64,000 bases of DNA. Origin: DATBJJ01 sp036556425. GTDB lineage: Bacteria > Acidobacteriota > Vicinamibacteria > Vicinamibacterales > 2-12-FULL-66-21. The first letter of the stretch is position 1. Each line of letters opens with the position of its first letter. This document shows positions 1-7,765 of this stretch, piece by piece. The position numbers and the translations under genes are program-made. A model generated the notes under the pieces. The model was not told the origin of the DNA and ran no database searches. It saw only the letters and a program-made list of their open reading frames with translations. The stretch lies in NCBI GenBank assembly GCA_036556425.1, contig DATBJJ010000060.1, positions 1 through 64,000 of the forward strand. Direction: 5' to 3'.

Positions 1-446
1 AGCGTCACGTTGATCCACGTTGCCTCATAGGTCGACCACCAGCGCAGGCCCGCTGCCTTGCGATGCTGTTCGTGCAGCGCGAGCGCCTGCGGCTGCGTGA
101 TCGCGCGGTCGCGCGTCGCGATGCGCGACGGACGCAGCCGCTCCCGCCGCAGCACCACGGGGTCATCGAGATCCAGGAGCTCCACGTCGTCCTCGATCTC
201 GAGGTCGGCGAGCGCCAGCGGCAGCCCGCGCCGGCGCAGCAGCGCGGGAAGAAGACGCTGGCCGCGGAACCGCGCGAGCTGTTCGACGACGGTCGAGAGC
301 GGCGAGAGGGAGAGATAGAGGCAGCCGTAGCGATCGGGGTTGTCGTGGCGCCCTTCGCCCTGGTAGATGCGCGGAAACCAGAGCGGGCCGTCGGGCCCGG
401 CGGCGCCGGCGCGCTCGTCCCACGCGAAGCAGCGATGGAGGATCAC
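1..446 (-). CDS. RES-domain toxin (partial, C-terminus beyond window edge)
   Basis: Toxin half of a type II toxin-antitoxin pair. RES-family toxins degrade NAD+ by phosphorolysis or hydrolysis (family knowledge). The frame stays open for 148 codons to the window edge. It shows the family pattern: Arg33 in GRHDNP, Tyr44 in CLYLS, Glu55 in VVEQL, and a late Ser in WWSTYEATW. It starts at a GTG (444-446), the only plausible start, because the antitoxin stop TAA (462-464) lies 15 nt upstream in the same frame. Tandem placement behind an Xre/MbcA antitoxin is the usual order for this system. Only the last residues should be missing. Confidence 0.82.
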   Translation of the reverse strand, partial: MILHRCFAWDERAGAAGPDGPLWFPRIYQGEGRHDNPDRYGCLYLSLSPLSTVVEQLARFRGQRLLPALLRRRGLPLALADLEIEDDVELLDLDDPVVLRRERLRPSRIATRDRAITQPQALALHEQHRKAAGLRWWSTYEATWINVT

Positions 447-461
447 GGGCGGAGCCGGCGG

Positions 462-794
462 TTACGCGAAGGTGTCGGAGCGCTCCGCGCGAATGGCGCG
501 CATCAGCTCCTCGGTGCGCCCGAGGCGGATGAGATCGACGGGGCGGCGATCGCCGAGCAGCGGGTTGACCCCGAAGAGCCACGCGAGCGCGGCGTCGCGG
601 TCGTAGATGCGGAGCACGTTCGCCCAGACGAGCTCGAGGAGGTCCACCTTCTCGGCGTTGAGCGGGTCGATGCCGGCGCCGCGCAGCCAGCGCGTCACCT
701 GCGACCGGCTCACCCCGAGGAGGTCCGCCAGCCGCGCGGACGAGCGGAAATCGGCGCTCAGGACCCGGACCTTCTGCGCGAGACCGACCGGCAT
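462..794 (-). CDS. Xre/MbcA/ParS-family antitoxin
   Basis: Antitoxin of 110 aa. The N-terminal part (about residues 12-40, LADLLGVSRSQVTRWLRG) is a helix-turn-helix that should bind the operator just upstream. The C-terminal part (about 55-95, AWLFGVNPLLGDRRPVDLI) matches the MbcA/ParS/Xre toxin-binding domain, whose hallmark is WL...NPxLGxxxPxDL. The ATG start at 794 faces two overlapping palindromes 12-50 bp upstream. This fits autorepression by the antitoxin or the toxin-antitoxin complex, as known for Xre-RES pairs. The gene is cotranscribed with the RES toxin. Confidence 0.88.
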   Translation of the reverse strand: MPVGLAQKVRVLSADFRSSARLADLLGVSRSQVTRWLRGAGIDPLNAEKVDLLELVWANVLRIYDRDAALAWLFGVNPLLGDRRPVDLIRLGRTEELMRAIRAERSDTFA

Positions 795-806
795 GCCTCC
801 ACTCTA

Positions 807-827
807 GCGCAACAGAATCTGTTGCGC
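807..827. promoter_or_regulatory. Operator palindrome 1 upstream of the Xre/RES pair
   Basis: A perfect inverted repeat: arm GCGCAACAGA, one central A, arm TCTGTTGCGC. It lies 13 bp upstream of the antitoxin ATG (minus strand). Its position and symmetry fit an autoregulatory operator for the HTH antitoxin; binding itself is inferred. Confidence 0.7.
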
Positions 828-844
828 AACGTTTTCTGTTGCGC
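824..844. promoter_or_regulatory. Operator palindrome 2, overlapping the first
   Basis: Arm GCGCAAC, 7-nt centre, arm GTTGCGC. It shares GCGC (824-827) with the first palindrome, so the two 21-bp sites are centred 17 bp apart. The inner arms are less complete than in site 1. This is probably a second, weaker site for cooperative binding. Confidence 0.6.
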
Positions 845-852
845 CTCGCTCC

Positions 853-925
853 GGTTCAAAGGGTTCAAGGGTTCAAGGGTTCAAGGGTTCAAAGGGTTCA
901 AGGGTTCAAGGGTTCAAGGGTTCGA
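853..925. repeat. Tandem GTTCAAGG octamer array
   Basis: About nine head-to-tail copies of GTTCAAGG, with a few GTTCAAAGG variants, ending in TTCGAACC. The array fills the gap between the toxin-antitoxin operator and the DUF4112 stop codon. There are no spacers, so this is not CRISPR. A sister array with GTTCCCGG/GGAACCCG units lies between glgX and treS. Confidence 0.85.
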
Positions 926-936
926 ACCTTGGAACC

Positions 937-1398
937 TTAAACGGCAGAGAACTGCGAAAGCAGCCAGACGAGGAAAAGTATCGGGACGACGGCGATCAGC
1001 ACGACGAGGCCGATGCAGACGAAGACGAAGGCGTAGTCGGCGTCGCTCGGCGGAACGCCCGGCCGCGCGTGCCGCTCGAGCAGCGCGACGTTGCGAAGAT
1101 CCGCCTTCCACGCGACGTCGGCGAGATCGCCGAGCACCGGGACCAGCCCAATCAGGACGTCGATCAACGCATTGAGGACCATCCGCGCCTGCACGACCGC
1201 CGGCACGCGCATCTTCAGTCCCGTCGCCAGCACCGCAACGGTGAAAATGGGCGCGGCCAGATCGCCAAGTCCCGGAACGAGCCCGATGATCGCGTCGAGG
1301 CCGAAGCGGACGTTGGTGCCTGGAACGCGGAAGGCGCTGTCGAGGAGGATCGCCCAGCGGCGCAGCAGCTCGAGATCCGTCGGGGAGGGCGTCCGCAC
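937..1398 (-). CDS. DUF4112 family membrane protein
   Basis: A protein of 153 aa starting at GTG (1396-1398). It carries two diagnostic hydrophobic repeats, GLDAIIGLVPGLGDLAAP and NALIDVLIGLVPVLGDLAD, joined by a short linker. A C-terminal transmembrane helix follows (about residues 125-148). This is the layout of DUF4112 proteins, whose function is unknown. It follows the DUF2383-type gene on the same strand (74-nt gap) and could share its transcript. Confidence 0.85.
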   Translation of the reverse strand: MRTPSPTDLELLRRWAILLDSAFRVPGTNVRFGLDAIIGLVPGLGDLAAPIFTVAVLATGLKMRVPAVVQARMVLNALIDVLIGLVPVLGDLADVAWKADLRNVALLERHARPGVPPSDADYAFVFVCIGLVVLIAVVPILFLVWLLSQFSAV

Positions 1399-1472
1399 AC
1401 GCGGATCGTAACGCGAAAAACAACCGGGCCGGACCGGATCGCCCGTGCGACCTCGATCCGGCCCGTGAAGAG

Positions 1473-1922
1473 CTACCGCGACGTCGTCGCGCGCTCGAGC
1501 GCGCGCACGCGATCGTGCGCGTCGTGAATCTTCATCGACTGCTCGCGCACGAGCGCGAGCGTCTCCGCCGGAAGCGGCTCGCGCAGCGCGTCCTCGTACA
1601 TCTTCTTCGCCGAGTCCTCGCCGCGCTCCGCTTCGGCGATGATGCTGCCGTCGTCTCTGCCGGTCACGACGGACTTGATGTTGATCCAGCCGCGGTGCGC
1701 CGCGCCGGCGACGCTGCCGGATTTCTCCGGATCGCCGCCGAGCCGCCGCACTTCGCTCTGAAGCGCGCGGGCCATCTCGCTGCGCTGCCGCGAATACTGC
1801 TGAAACAGAGACTTGGTCTGAGAATCCTGCAGGCCCTCGGCCGCCGTCTTGAAGCCGCTCTCGCCGTCTTTCACGGTCTCGATGAGACCGTTCAACGTCG
1901 AAATCACTTTATCCCTATCCAT
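1473..1922 (-). CDS. PA2169-family four-helix-bundle protein (DUF2383)
   Basis: A protein of 149 aa, strongly helical and charged. Motifs typical of the PA2169/DUF2383 family are the N-terminal VISTLNGLIETVKDGESGF, then QQYSRQRSEMARALQSEVRRLGG, then HRGWINIKS and EAERGEDSAKKMYEDAL. The family is ferritin-like in fold and often linked to stress or stationary phase; no enzymatic role is established. The ATG at 1922 was chosen over longer in-frame starts because a good ribosome site (AAAGGAG) precedes it and family similarity begins there. Confidence 0.88.
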   Translation of the reverse strand: MDRDKVISTLNGLIETVKDGESGFKTAAEGLQDSQTKSLFQQYSRQRSEMARALQSEVRRLGGDPEKSGSVAGAAHRGWINIKSVVTGRDDGSIIAEAERGEDSAKKMYEDALREPLPAETLALVREQSMKIHDAHDRVRALERATTSR

Positions 1923-1990
1923 GGTGTTCGTGCTCCTTTCTCGATCCTTCATGTGGAGCAAACACGGGGCCACGGATAATGGCCGTGGTG

Positions 1991-2090
1991 AATCGCGGAT
2001 CACGCGGGTCATGCGGATTTCACGGATCAGATCGGCGTGATCCGCGCAAATCCGCGTAATCAGCGTCGATCCGCGCGATCCGCGTCTAAC
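1991..2090. repeat. GATCCGCG-type dispersed repeat, inverted arrangement (copy A)
   Basis: The left half reads as GCGGATCACGCGG-type units and the right half as GTGATCCGCG-type units, so the two halves face each other and could fold into a long hairpin. The element ends in GTCTAAC, 10 bp before the glgX GTG start. The same units recur at 16992-17080, 23591-23622 and 25651-25762. Confidence 0.75.
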
Positions 2091-2100
2091 ATGGTGCCTT

Positions 2101-4278
2101 GTGCCTAAGAGCAGCCTTCGTGTCTGGCCGGGCTCGCCGCACCCGTTAGGGGCGACGTGGGACGGCGTCGGCGTCAACTTCGCGATCTTTTCCGAGCACG
2201 CGTCGCGCATCGAGCTGTGCCTCTTCGAATCGCCCGACGCGGAAATGGAATCGGTGACCATATCGCTGCCCGAGCAGACCGACATGGTCTGGCACGGCTA
2301 TTTGCCGGATATCCACCCGGGACAACTCTACGGTTATCGCGTGCACGGTCCGTACGCGCCGCAGCACGGCCACCGGTTCAATCCGCGCAAGCTCGTGCTC
2401 GATCCTTACGCGAAGGTCGTCGGACGCGCGACGCGATGGAACGACGCGCTCTTCGGTTTCCGCATGGACGCGCCCGATTCGGCGGACGATCGCGACAGCG
2501 CGCCGTACGCGCCGCTCGGCGCCGTGAGCGACGATGCGTTCACGTGGGGGAACGACGCGCCGCTGAAAACGCCGTGGCACGCGACGCTGATCTACGAGCT
2601 GCACGTGAAGGGGTTCTCGCAGCTCCACCCGCACGTGCCGGAGTCGCTGCGCGGGAAATATCTCGGCCTCGCATCGGAAGCGGCGCTGCGGCATCTCACG
2701 TCGCTCGGCGTCACCGCCGTCGAGATCATGCCGGCGCAGCATCACAACGACGAGTGGCATCTCGTGCAGCGCGGGTTGTGCAACTACTGGGGCTACAACA
2801 CGCTCTCGTACTTCGCGCCCGACGTGCGCTTCGCGACGTCGGCGTCGCCGCTCGAAGCGGTGCGCGAGTTCAAGGTGATGGTGCGCGCGCTGCACGCGGC
2901 CGGCCTCGAGGTGATCCTCGACGTCGTCTACAACCACACCGCGGAAGGCAATCATCTCGGACCGACGCTGTCGCTGCGCGGCATCGACAACAGTTCGTAC
3001 TACCGGCTGATTCCGGAGAATCGGCGCTACTACCAGGATTTCACCGGCACGGGCAACACGCTGAACGTGCGCAGTCCGCGCGTGCTGCAGTTGATCATGG
3101 ACAGCCTGCGCTACTGGGTGCAGGAGATGCACGTGGATGGGTTTCGCTTCGACCTCGCGAGCGCACTGGCTCGTGAGTTGCATGCCGTCGATCGGCTTGG
3201 AGCGTTCTTCGACATCATCCATCAAGACCCCGTGCTGTCTCAGGTGAAGCTGATCGCTGAGCCCTGGGATCTCGGCGAGGGCGGCTACCAGGTCGGCAAC
3301 TTTCCCCCGAAGTGGACGGAGTGGAACGGCAAGTATCGCGACACGGTGCGCCGATTCTGGCGCGGTGACAAAGGCGTGGTGTCGGAGCTCGCGACGCGTC
3401 TCGCGGGCAGCAGCGATTTGTACGAGCAGAGCGGCCGGCGGCCGTACGCGAGCATCAATTTCGTGACCGCGCACGACGGGTTCACGCTGCGCGATCTCGT
3501 GAGCTACGACGAGAAGCACAACGAGGCGAACGGCGAGGACAATCAAGACGGCGAGAACCACAACCTGAGTTTCAACTGCGGCGTGGAAGGTCCGACCGAC
3601 GATCGACGGATCCTCGAGCTGCGCGATCGCCAGCGCAGGAACTTGATGGCTACGCTGATGCTGTCGCTCGGCGTTCCCATGATCAGCGGAGGCGACGAGG
3701 TCGGCCGGACGCAGAAGGGCAACAATAACGCGTACTGCCAGGACAACGAGACGAGTTGGACCACGTGGGATCTGTCGGCGTCGGATCGCGACTTCCTGAT
3801 GTTCATGAAGCGTTTGATTCACATCCGGAAGGAGAACCCGGTCCTGCGGCGGCGAAAGTTCCTGCAGGGCCGGCGCATCCGCGGCAAGGGCGTCCTCGAC
3901 ATCGCGTGGCTCGATCCGACGGGACGCGAGATGGCGGACGCGACGTGGACGTCGCCCGACGCGCGGTGCCTCGGCATTCGGCTGAACGGCGACGCGATCG
4001 ACGAGCTCGACGAACGCGGCGAGCGGATTGTCGGCGCCACGCTCATGATTCTGATCAATGGCGGGGCGGATCCGATTCCGTTCGTGCTTCCGCCGATCGG
4101 CGCGAGCGAGCGTTGGGAGACGTTGATGGACACGGCGGATCCGTGGCAGCCGCCAAGAACGCTGCGCGGAAGCGATCGATACGAGCTGCAAGGACGATCG
4201 ATCGCCGTCCTCCGCCTCGACGGCCAGCGAGAGCGCCAAACCCGGGATGCGGAATGGGGACCCATGGGTGTCTATTGA
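2101..4278 (+). CDS. glgX: Glycogen debranching enzyme GlgX
   Basis: An isoamylase-type GH13 enzyme of 725 aa, cytoplasmic, that hydrolyses alpha-1,6 branches of glycogen. An N-terminal CBM48-like domain (about 1-140, starting SSLRVWPGSPHPLGATWDGVGVNFAIFS) precedes the (beta/alpha)8 catalytic domain. The catalytic set is visible: nucleophile Asp351 in DGFRFDLA, acid Glu387 in LIAEPWDLG, and stabiliser Asp459 in TAHDGFTLRDL. It starts at GTG (2101). Length is normal for GlgX (650-730 aa). It is first in a + strand cluster with treS and treY, so its linear maltodextrins probably feed trehalose synthesis. Confidence 0.94.
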   Translation: MPKSSLRVWPGSPHPLGATWDGVGVNFAIFSEHASRIELCLFESPDAEMESVTISLPEQTDMVWHGYLPDIHPGQLYGYRVHGPYAPQHGHRFNPRKLVLDPYAKVVGRATRWNDALFGFRMDAPDSADDRDSAPYAPLGAVSDDAFTWGNDAPLKTPWHATLIYELHVKGFSQLHPHVPESLRGKYLGLASEAALRHLTSLGVTAVEIMPAQHHNDEWHLVQRGLCNYWGYNTLSYFAPDVRFATSASPLEAVREFKVMVRALHAAGLEVILDVVYNHTAEGNHLGPTLSLRGIDNSSYYRLIPENRRYYQDFTGTGNTLNVRSPRVLQLIMDSLRYWVQEMHVDGFRFDLASALARELHAVDRLGAFFDIIHQDPVLSQVKLIAEPWDLGEGGYQVGNFPPKWTEWNGKYRDTVRRFWRGDKGVVSELATRLAGSSDLYEQSGRRPYASINFVTAHDGFTLRDLVSYDEKHNEANGEDNQDGENHNLSFNCGVEGPTDDRRILELRDRQRRNLMATLMLSLGVPMISGGDEVGRTQKGNNNAYCQDNETSWTTWDLSASDRDFLMFMKRLIHIRKENPVLRRRKFLQGRRIRGKGVLDIAWLDPTGREMADATWTSPDARCLGIRLNGDAIDELDERGERIVGATLMILINGGADPIPFVLPPIGASERWETLMDTADPWQPPRTLRGSDRYELQGRSIAVLRLDGQRERQTRDAEWGPMGVY

Positions 4279-4292
4279 GTTCTGAACCGTGT

Positions 4293-4402
4293 CGGTTCCC
4301 GGCTTCCAAGGTTCCCGGGTTCCCGGGTTCCCAGGTTCGAGCCTGGAACCCAGAACCTGGAACCCGGAACCCGGAACCCGGAACCTTGGAACGTTGGAAC
4401 CT
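4293..4402. repeat. GTTCCCGG / GGAACCCG repeat array with internal inversion
   Basis: The array fills the gap between the glgX stop and the treS start. The left half carries GTTCCCGG units and the right half GGAACCCG units, meeting at CCAGG-TTCGAG-CCTGG, so the transcript could form a long imperfect hairpin. It is related in unit design (GTTC octamers) to the array at 853-925. It ends 7 bp before the treS GTG and may affect translation of treS. Confidence 0.8.
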
Positions 4403-4409
4403 GAACAAA

Positions 4410-7400
4410 GTGAATTCAAAAGATCCACTTTGGTACAAAGACGCGATCGTCTACCAAGCGCACGTCCGCGCGTTTTTCGATACCACCAACGACGGCATCG
4501 GTGACTTTCGCGGGCTGACCGAGAAGCTCGACTACGTCGAGGCGCTCGGCATCAACACGATCTGGCTGCTTCCGTTCTATCCGTCGCCGCTGCGCGACGA
4601 CGGGTACGACATTGCCGATTACGAGAACATCCACCCGGCGTACGGCACGCTCGAGGACTTCGACGCCTTCATCGCGGAGGCGCACCGCCGGAAGCTTCGT
4701 GTGATCACGGAGCTCGTCATCAATCACACGTCCGATCAGCATCCGTGGTTTCAAGCCGCGCGCCGCGCGCCGGCGGGCTCCACGGAGCGCAACTTCTACG
4801 TCTGGAGCGAGACCAACCAGAAGTATCAGGGCGTGCCGATCATCTTCTCCGACACGGAGACGTCGAACTGGACGTGGGACGACGTGGCGGGCGCGTACTA
4901 CTGGCATCGGTTCTTCCATCACCAGCCCGATTTGAACTACGACAACCCCGACGTGCTCGAGGCCGTGATTCGCGTCATGCGCTTCTGGCTCGATCGCGGG
5001 GTGGACGGCATGCGGCTCGACGCGGTCCCGTATCTCATCGAGCGTGAAGGCACGCCGTGCGCGAATCTCGACGAGACGCATGCGGTGCTGAAGAGGATTC
5101 GATGCGAGATGGACGCACGGCACGCCGATCGGCTGCTGCTCGCGGAAGCCAATCAATGGCCGGCCGAGGTGCGGCCGTATTTCGGCGACGGCGACGAATG
5201 CCACATGGCGTTCCACTTCCCTCTCATGCCGCGCATGTTCATGGCGGTGCGCCAGGAGGATCGGCATCCGATCGTCGAGATCCTGCTGCAGACGCCGGAC
5301 ATTCCCGAGACGTGCCAGTGGGGGCTCTTCCTCCGCAACCACGACGAGTTGACGCTCGAGATGGTGACCGACGAAGAGCGCGACTACATGTATCAAGCGT
5401 ACGCGACGGATCCGCAGATGCGCATCAACGGCGGGATCCGCCGGCGGCTCGCGCCGCTGATGGAGAACAGCCGCCGCCGGATCGAGCTCATGAACAGCCT
5501 GCTCTTCTCGCTGCCCGGCACGCCCGTCATCTACTACGGCGACGAGATCGGGATGGGCGACAACATCTACCTCGGCGATCGCAACTCGGTGCGGACGCCG
5601 ATGCAGTGGACGGGGGATCGCAACGCGGGATTCTCGCGCGCGGATGCGGCGCGGCTGTACGCGCCGCTCATCACCGACCCGGTCTACGGCTTCGCGGCCG
5701 TCAACGTCGAGGCGCAGGAACGATCGCCGTTCTCGCTGCTCAACTGGATGAAGCGGATGATCGGCTTGCGGACGCAGCACGCCGTCTTCGGCCGCGGCTC
5801 GATCGAATTCCTGCCGGCGCACAACCGCAAGGTGCTCGCGTTCATCCGTCAGTATCAGGACGAGACGGTGCTGTGCGTCGCGAACCTGTCGCGATCCGTG
5901 CAGCCGGCCGAGCTCGACCTGGCGCGCTTCCGCGGTCTCGTGCCCGTGGAGATGCTCGGCCAGACCGAGTTTCCACGCATCGGCGAGCACCCGTACTTCT
6001 TCAGCCTCGGCGCATACGCGTGCAACTGGTTCCGGCTGCAGCAGACGGCGCAGCCGGTCACGGAGCGCACGTCGCCAGAAACGGCAAGTGCGCCGTACGA
6101 CATTCCCACGTTGATGGTCGGCACGGTGTGGGACACGCTGCTCGACGGCACCGTGCGGACGCTCATCGAGCGCGACGTGCTCGTCCCGTTCCTGCTGCGG
6201 CAGCCGTGGTTTCAGGGACCGCGCCCGCGGACGGCGAAGTTCAAGGACTGGGGCGTGCCGAGGCGCGGACGGGAGCCGCTCTTCCTCGCGACGATCGAAG
6301 TGGAGTTCGACGAGCCCGGCGACGAAGGGGCCGGCCCGCCGCGTGTGTACTTCCTGCCGCTCTCGATGGCGTCGATCGAGAACGTCAAGTTGATCGAGGA
6401 ACGAGTGCCGCACGCCGTGCTCGCGCGGATCTCCGGCGCTCGGAAGGGACTGCTCTTCGACGGCTGGCACGACGACCGGCTCACCGGCGTGCTCGTGGAC
6501 GCGGTGAGCGGCGACGCGACGCTCGCGACGCGCCATGGCGCGCTGCATGGCACGCGGACCGCGATCCTTCCCGAGCTCGCGCGTCCGGCGGAAACGATGC
6601 AGAGCGCGAAGCCGGCGAACCTGCCCGGATCGACGTCGAGCACGATTGCCGTCGCCGACGGTCAGCATGTGACGCTGAAAGTCTTTCGCCGGATCGAAGG
6701 CGGCGTGCATCCGGAAGTCGAGGTCACGCGTCATCTGACCGACACGCGCTTCGCCGGCGTGGCGCCGATCGCCGCGACGATCGATTACGAGCGCCGCGAT
6801 GAAACGCGCAGCACCATCGCCATGATGCAGCGCGCCAGGGAAAGCCAGGCGGACGGCTGGACGCACGCGATGGACGGGTTGAGCCGCTTCTTCGACCAGG
6901 TGGCCTCGCGCGACGCTCCGCCGATCGCGAGCCGCATGGATCTCGGAGAGCTCTCGGCTGGCCCGCCGTCGCATCCGGCGGTCGACGCGATGAGCGGCTA
7001 TCTCGAAATCGCCGCGGCGATGGGCCGGCGCTCCGCGGAGATGCACGTCGCCCTCGCCGGCGCCGACGACCCGTCGTTCCGTCCCGAGCCGCTCGGCGCC
7101 GACGATCTCGCCGCAGCAAGCCGCCGGGCATCAGCGAACGCGGAGCGCACGCTCGGCGCGCTCGAATCGCTCGCCTCGTCCGGCTGGCTGAAGGCGACCG
7201 AAGACGTCATCGCTCGCGCGCGCCGGCTCGCGGCCGCGCGCGAGACGCTGGTTGCCGAGCTTGCGTCCGCCGCGTTGCTGCACGACGCGGGGCGGAAGAT
7301 TCGCATCCATGGGGACTACCGCTTGGGACAGATCCTCCTCTCGGAAGGCGATCTGTTCATCCAGAATCTCGAGGGCCACGTGTCGTGGCCGGCGGCCGCG

Positions 7401-7754
7401 CAGCGCGAGAAACAGTCGCCGCTGCGCGATGTCGCGAGCATGCTGCGATCGTTCAGCTATGCGGCGCAGGCCGCGCTCCTCACGCGCGCGGCGGCGCGTC
7501 CCGAGGATCTCGCGAACTTGGATGCGTGGGCGCACGTGTGGCAGGCGTGGTCCTCCGCCGCGTTTCTCGGCGCCTATCTCTCGATCGCGGGCGTCGGGGC
7601 GATCCTGCCGGCCGATTGGAGCGAGCAGAACAAGCTGCTTCGCTTCTTCATGCTCGATCGCGCGCTGCGAGAGCTCGATGCGGAAACCCACAACCGGCCG
7701 GAGTGGATTGGGCTGCCGACGAACGGCCTTCTCGAGCTGCTCGAGATCGCCTGA
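4410..7754 (+). CDS. treS: Trehalose synthase / maltokinase fusion (kinase motif altered)
   Basis: A protein of 1114 aa. Residues about 1-545 are a GH13 trehalose synthase that interconverts maltose and trehalose. Its catalytic residues are Asp204 (GMRLDAVPYL), Glu246 (LLAEANQWP) and Asp312 (FLRNHDELT). Residues about 560-1114 are a maltokinase (Pep2/Mak) domain that would make maltose-1-phosphate for GlgE. The catalytic Asp969 is present in IHGDYRLGQ. The usual metal-binding DFEGEP motif instead reads QNLEGHV, with Asn986 at the Asp position, so kinase activity is doubtful. It starts at GTG 4410, in the right frame just before family similarity begins. No strong ribosome site is seen. Confidence 0.93.
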   Translation: MNSKDPLWYKDAIVYQAHVRAFFDTTNDGIGDFRGLTEKLDYVEALGINTIWLLPFYPSPLRDDGYDIADYENIHPAYGTLEDFDAFIAEAHRRKLRVITELVINHTSDQHPWFQAARRAPAGSTERNFYVWSETNQKYQGVPIIFSDTETSNWTWDDVAGAYYWHRFFHHQPDLNYDNPDVLEAVIRVMRFWLDRGVDGMRLDAVPYLIEREGTPCANLDETHAVLKRIRCEMDARHADRLLLAEANQWPAEVRPYFGDGDECHMAFHFPLMPRMFMAVRQEDRHPIVEILLQTPDIPETCQWGLFLRNHDELTLEMVTDEERDYMYQAYATDPQMRINGGIRRRLAPLMENSRRRIELMNSLLFSLPGTPVIYYGDEIGMGDNIYLGDRNSVRTPMQWTGDRNAGFSRADAARLYAPLITDPVYGFAAVNVEAQERSPFSLLNWMKRMIGLRTQHAVFGRGSIEFLPAHNRKVLAFIRQYQDETVLCVANLSRSVQPAELDLARFRGLVPVEMLGQTEFPRIGEHPYFFSLGAYACNWFRLQQTAQPVTERTSPETASAPYDIPTLMVGTVWDTLLDGTVRTLIERDVLVPFLLRQPWFQGPRPRTAKFKDWGVPRRGREPLFLATIEVEFDEPGDEGAGPPRVYFLPLSMASIENVKLIEERVPHAVLARISGARKGLLFDGWHDDRLTGVLVDAVSGDATLATRHGALHGTRTAILPELARPAETMQSAKPANLPGSTSSTIAVADGQHVTLKVFRRIEGGVHPEVEVTRHLTDTRFAGVAPIAATIDYERRDETRSTIAMMQRARESQADGWTHAMDGLSRFFDQVASRDAPPIASRMDLGELSAGPPSHPAVDAMSGYLEIAAAMGRRSAEMHVALAGADDPSFRPEPLGADDLAAASRRASANAERTLGALESLASSGWLKATEDVIARARRLAAARETLVAELASAALLHDAGRKIRIHGDYRLGQILLSEGDLFIQNLEGHVSWPAAAQREKQSPLRDVASMLRSFSYAAQAALLTRAAARPEDLANLDAWAHVWQAWSSAAFLGAYLSIAGVGAILPADWSEQNKLLRFFMLDRALRELDAETHNRPEWIGLPTNGLLELLEIA

Positions 7755-7765
7755 GGACGACGCGC

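Noticed and set aside
853..925. Possible CRISPR array from the regular repeats
   Set aside because: The unit is only 8 bp and there are no unique spacers between units.
2146..4428. Long open frame (760 codons) antisense to glgX
   Set aside because: High GC produces long antisense frames; the translation is Arg/His/Val-rich with no domain, while the sense frame is a complete GlgX.
4416..7046. Long open frame (876 codons) antisense to treS
   Set aside because: Same composition artefact; the opposite strand encodes a full GH13 enzyme with all catalytic residues.
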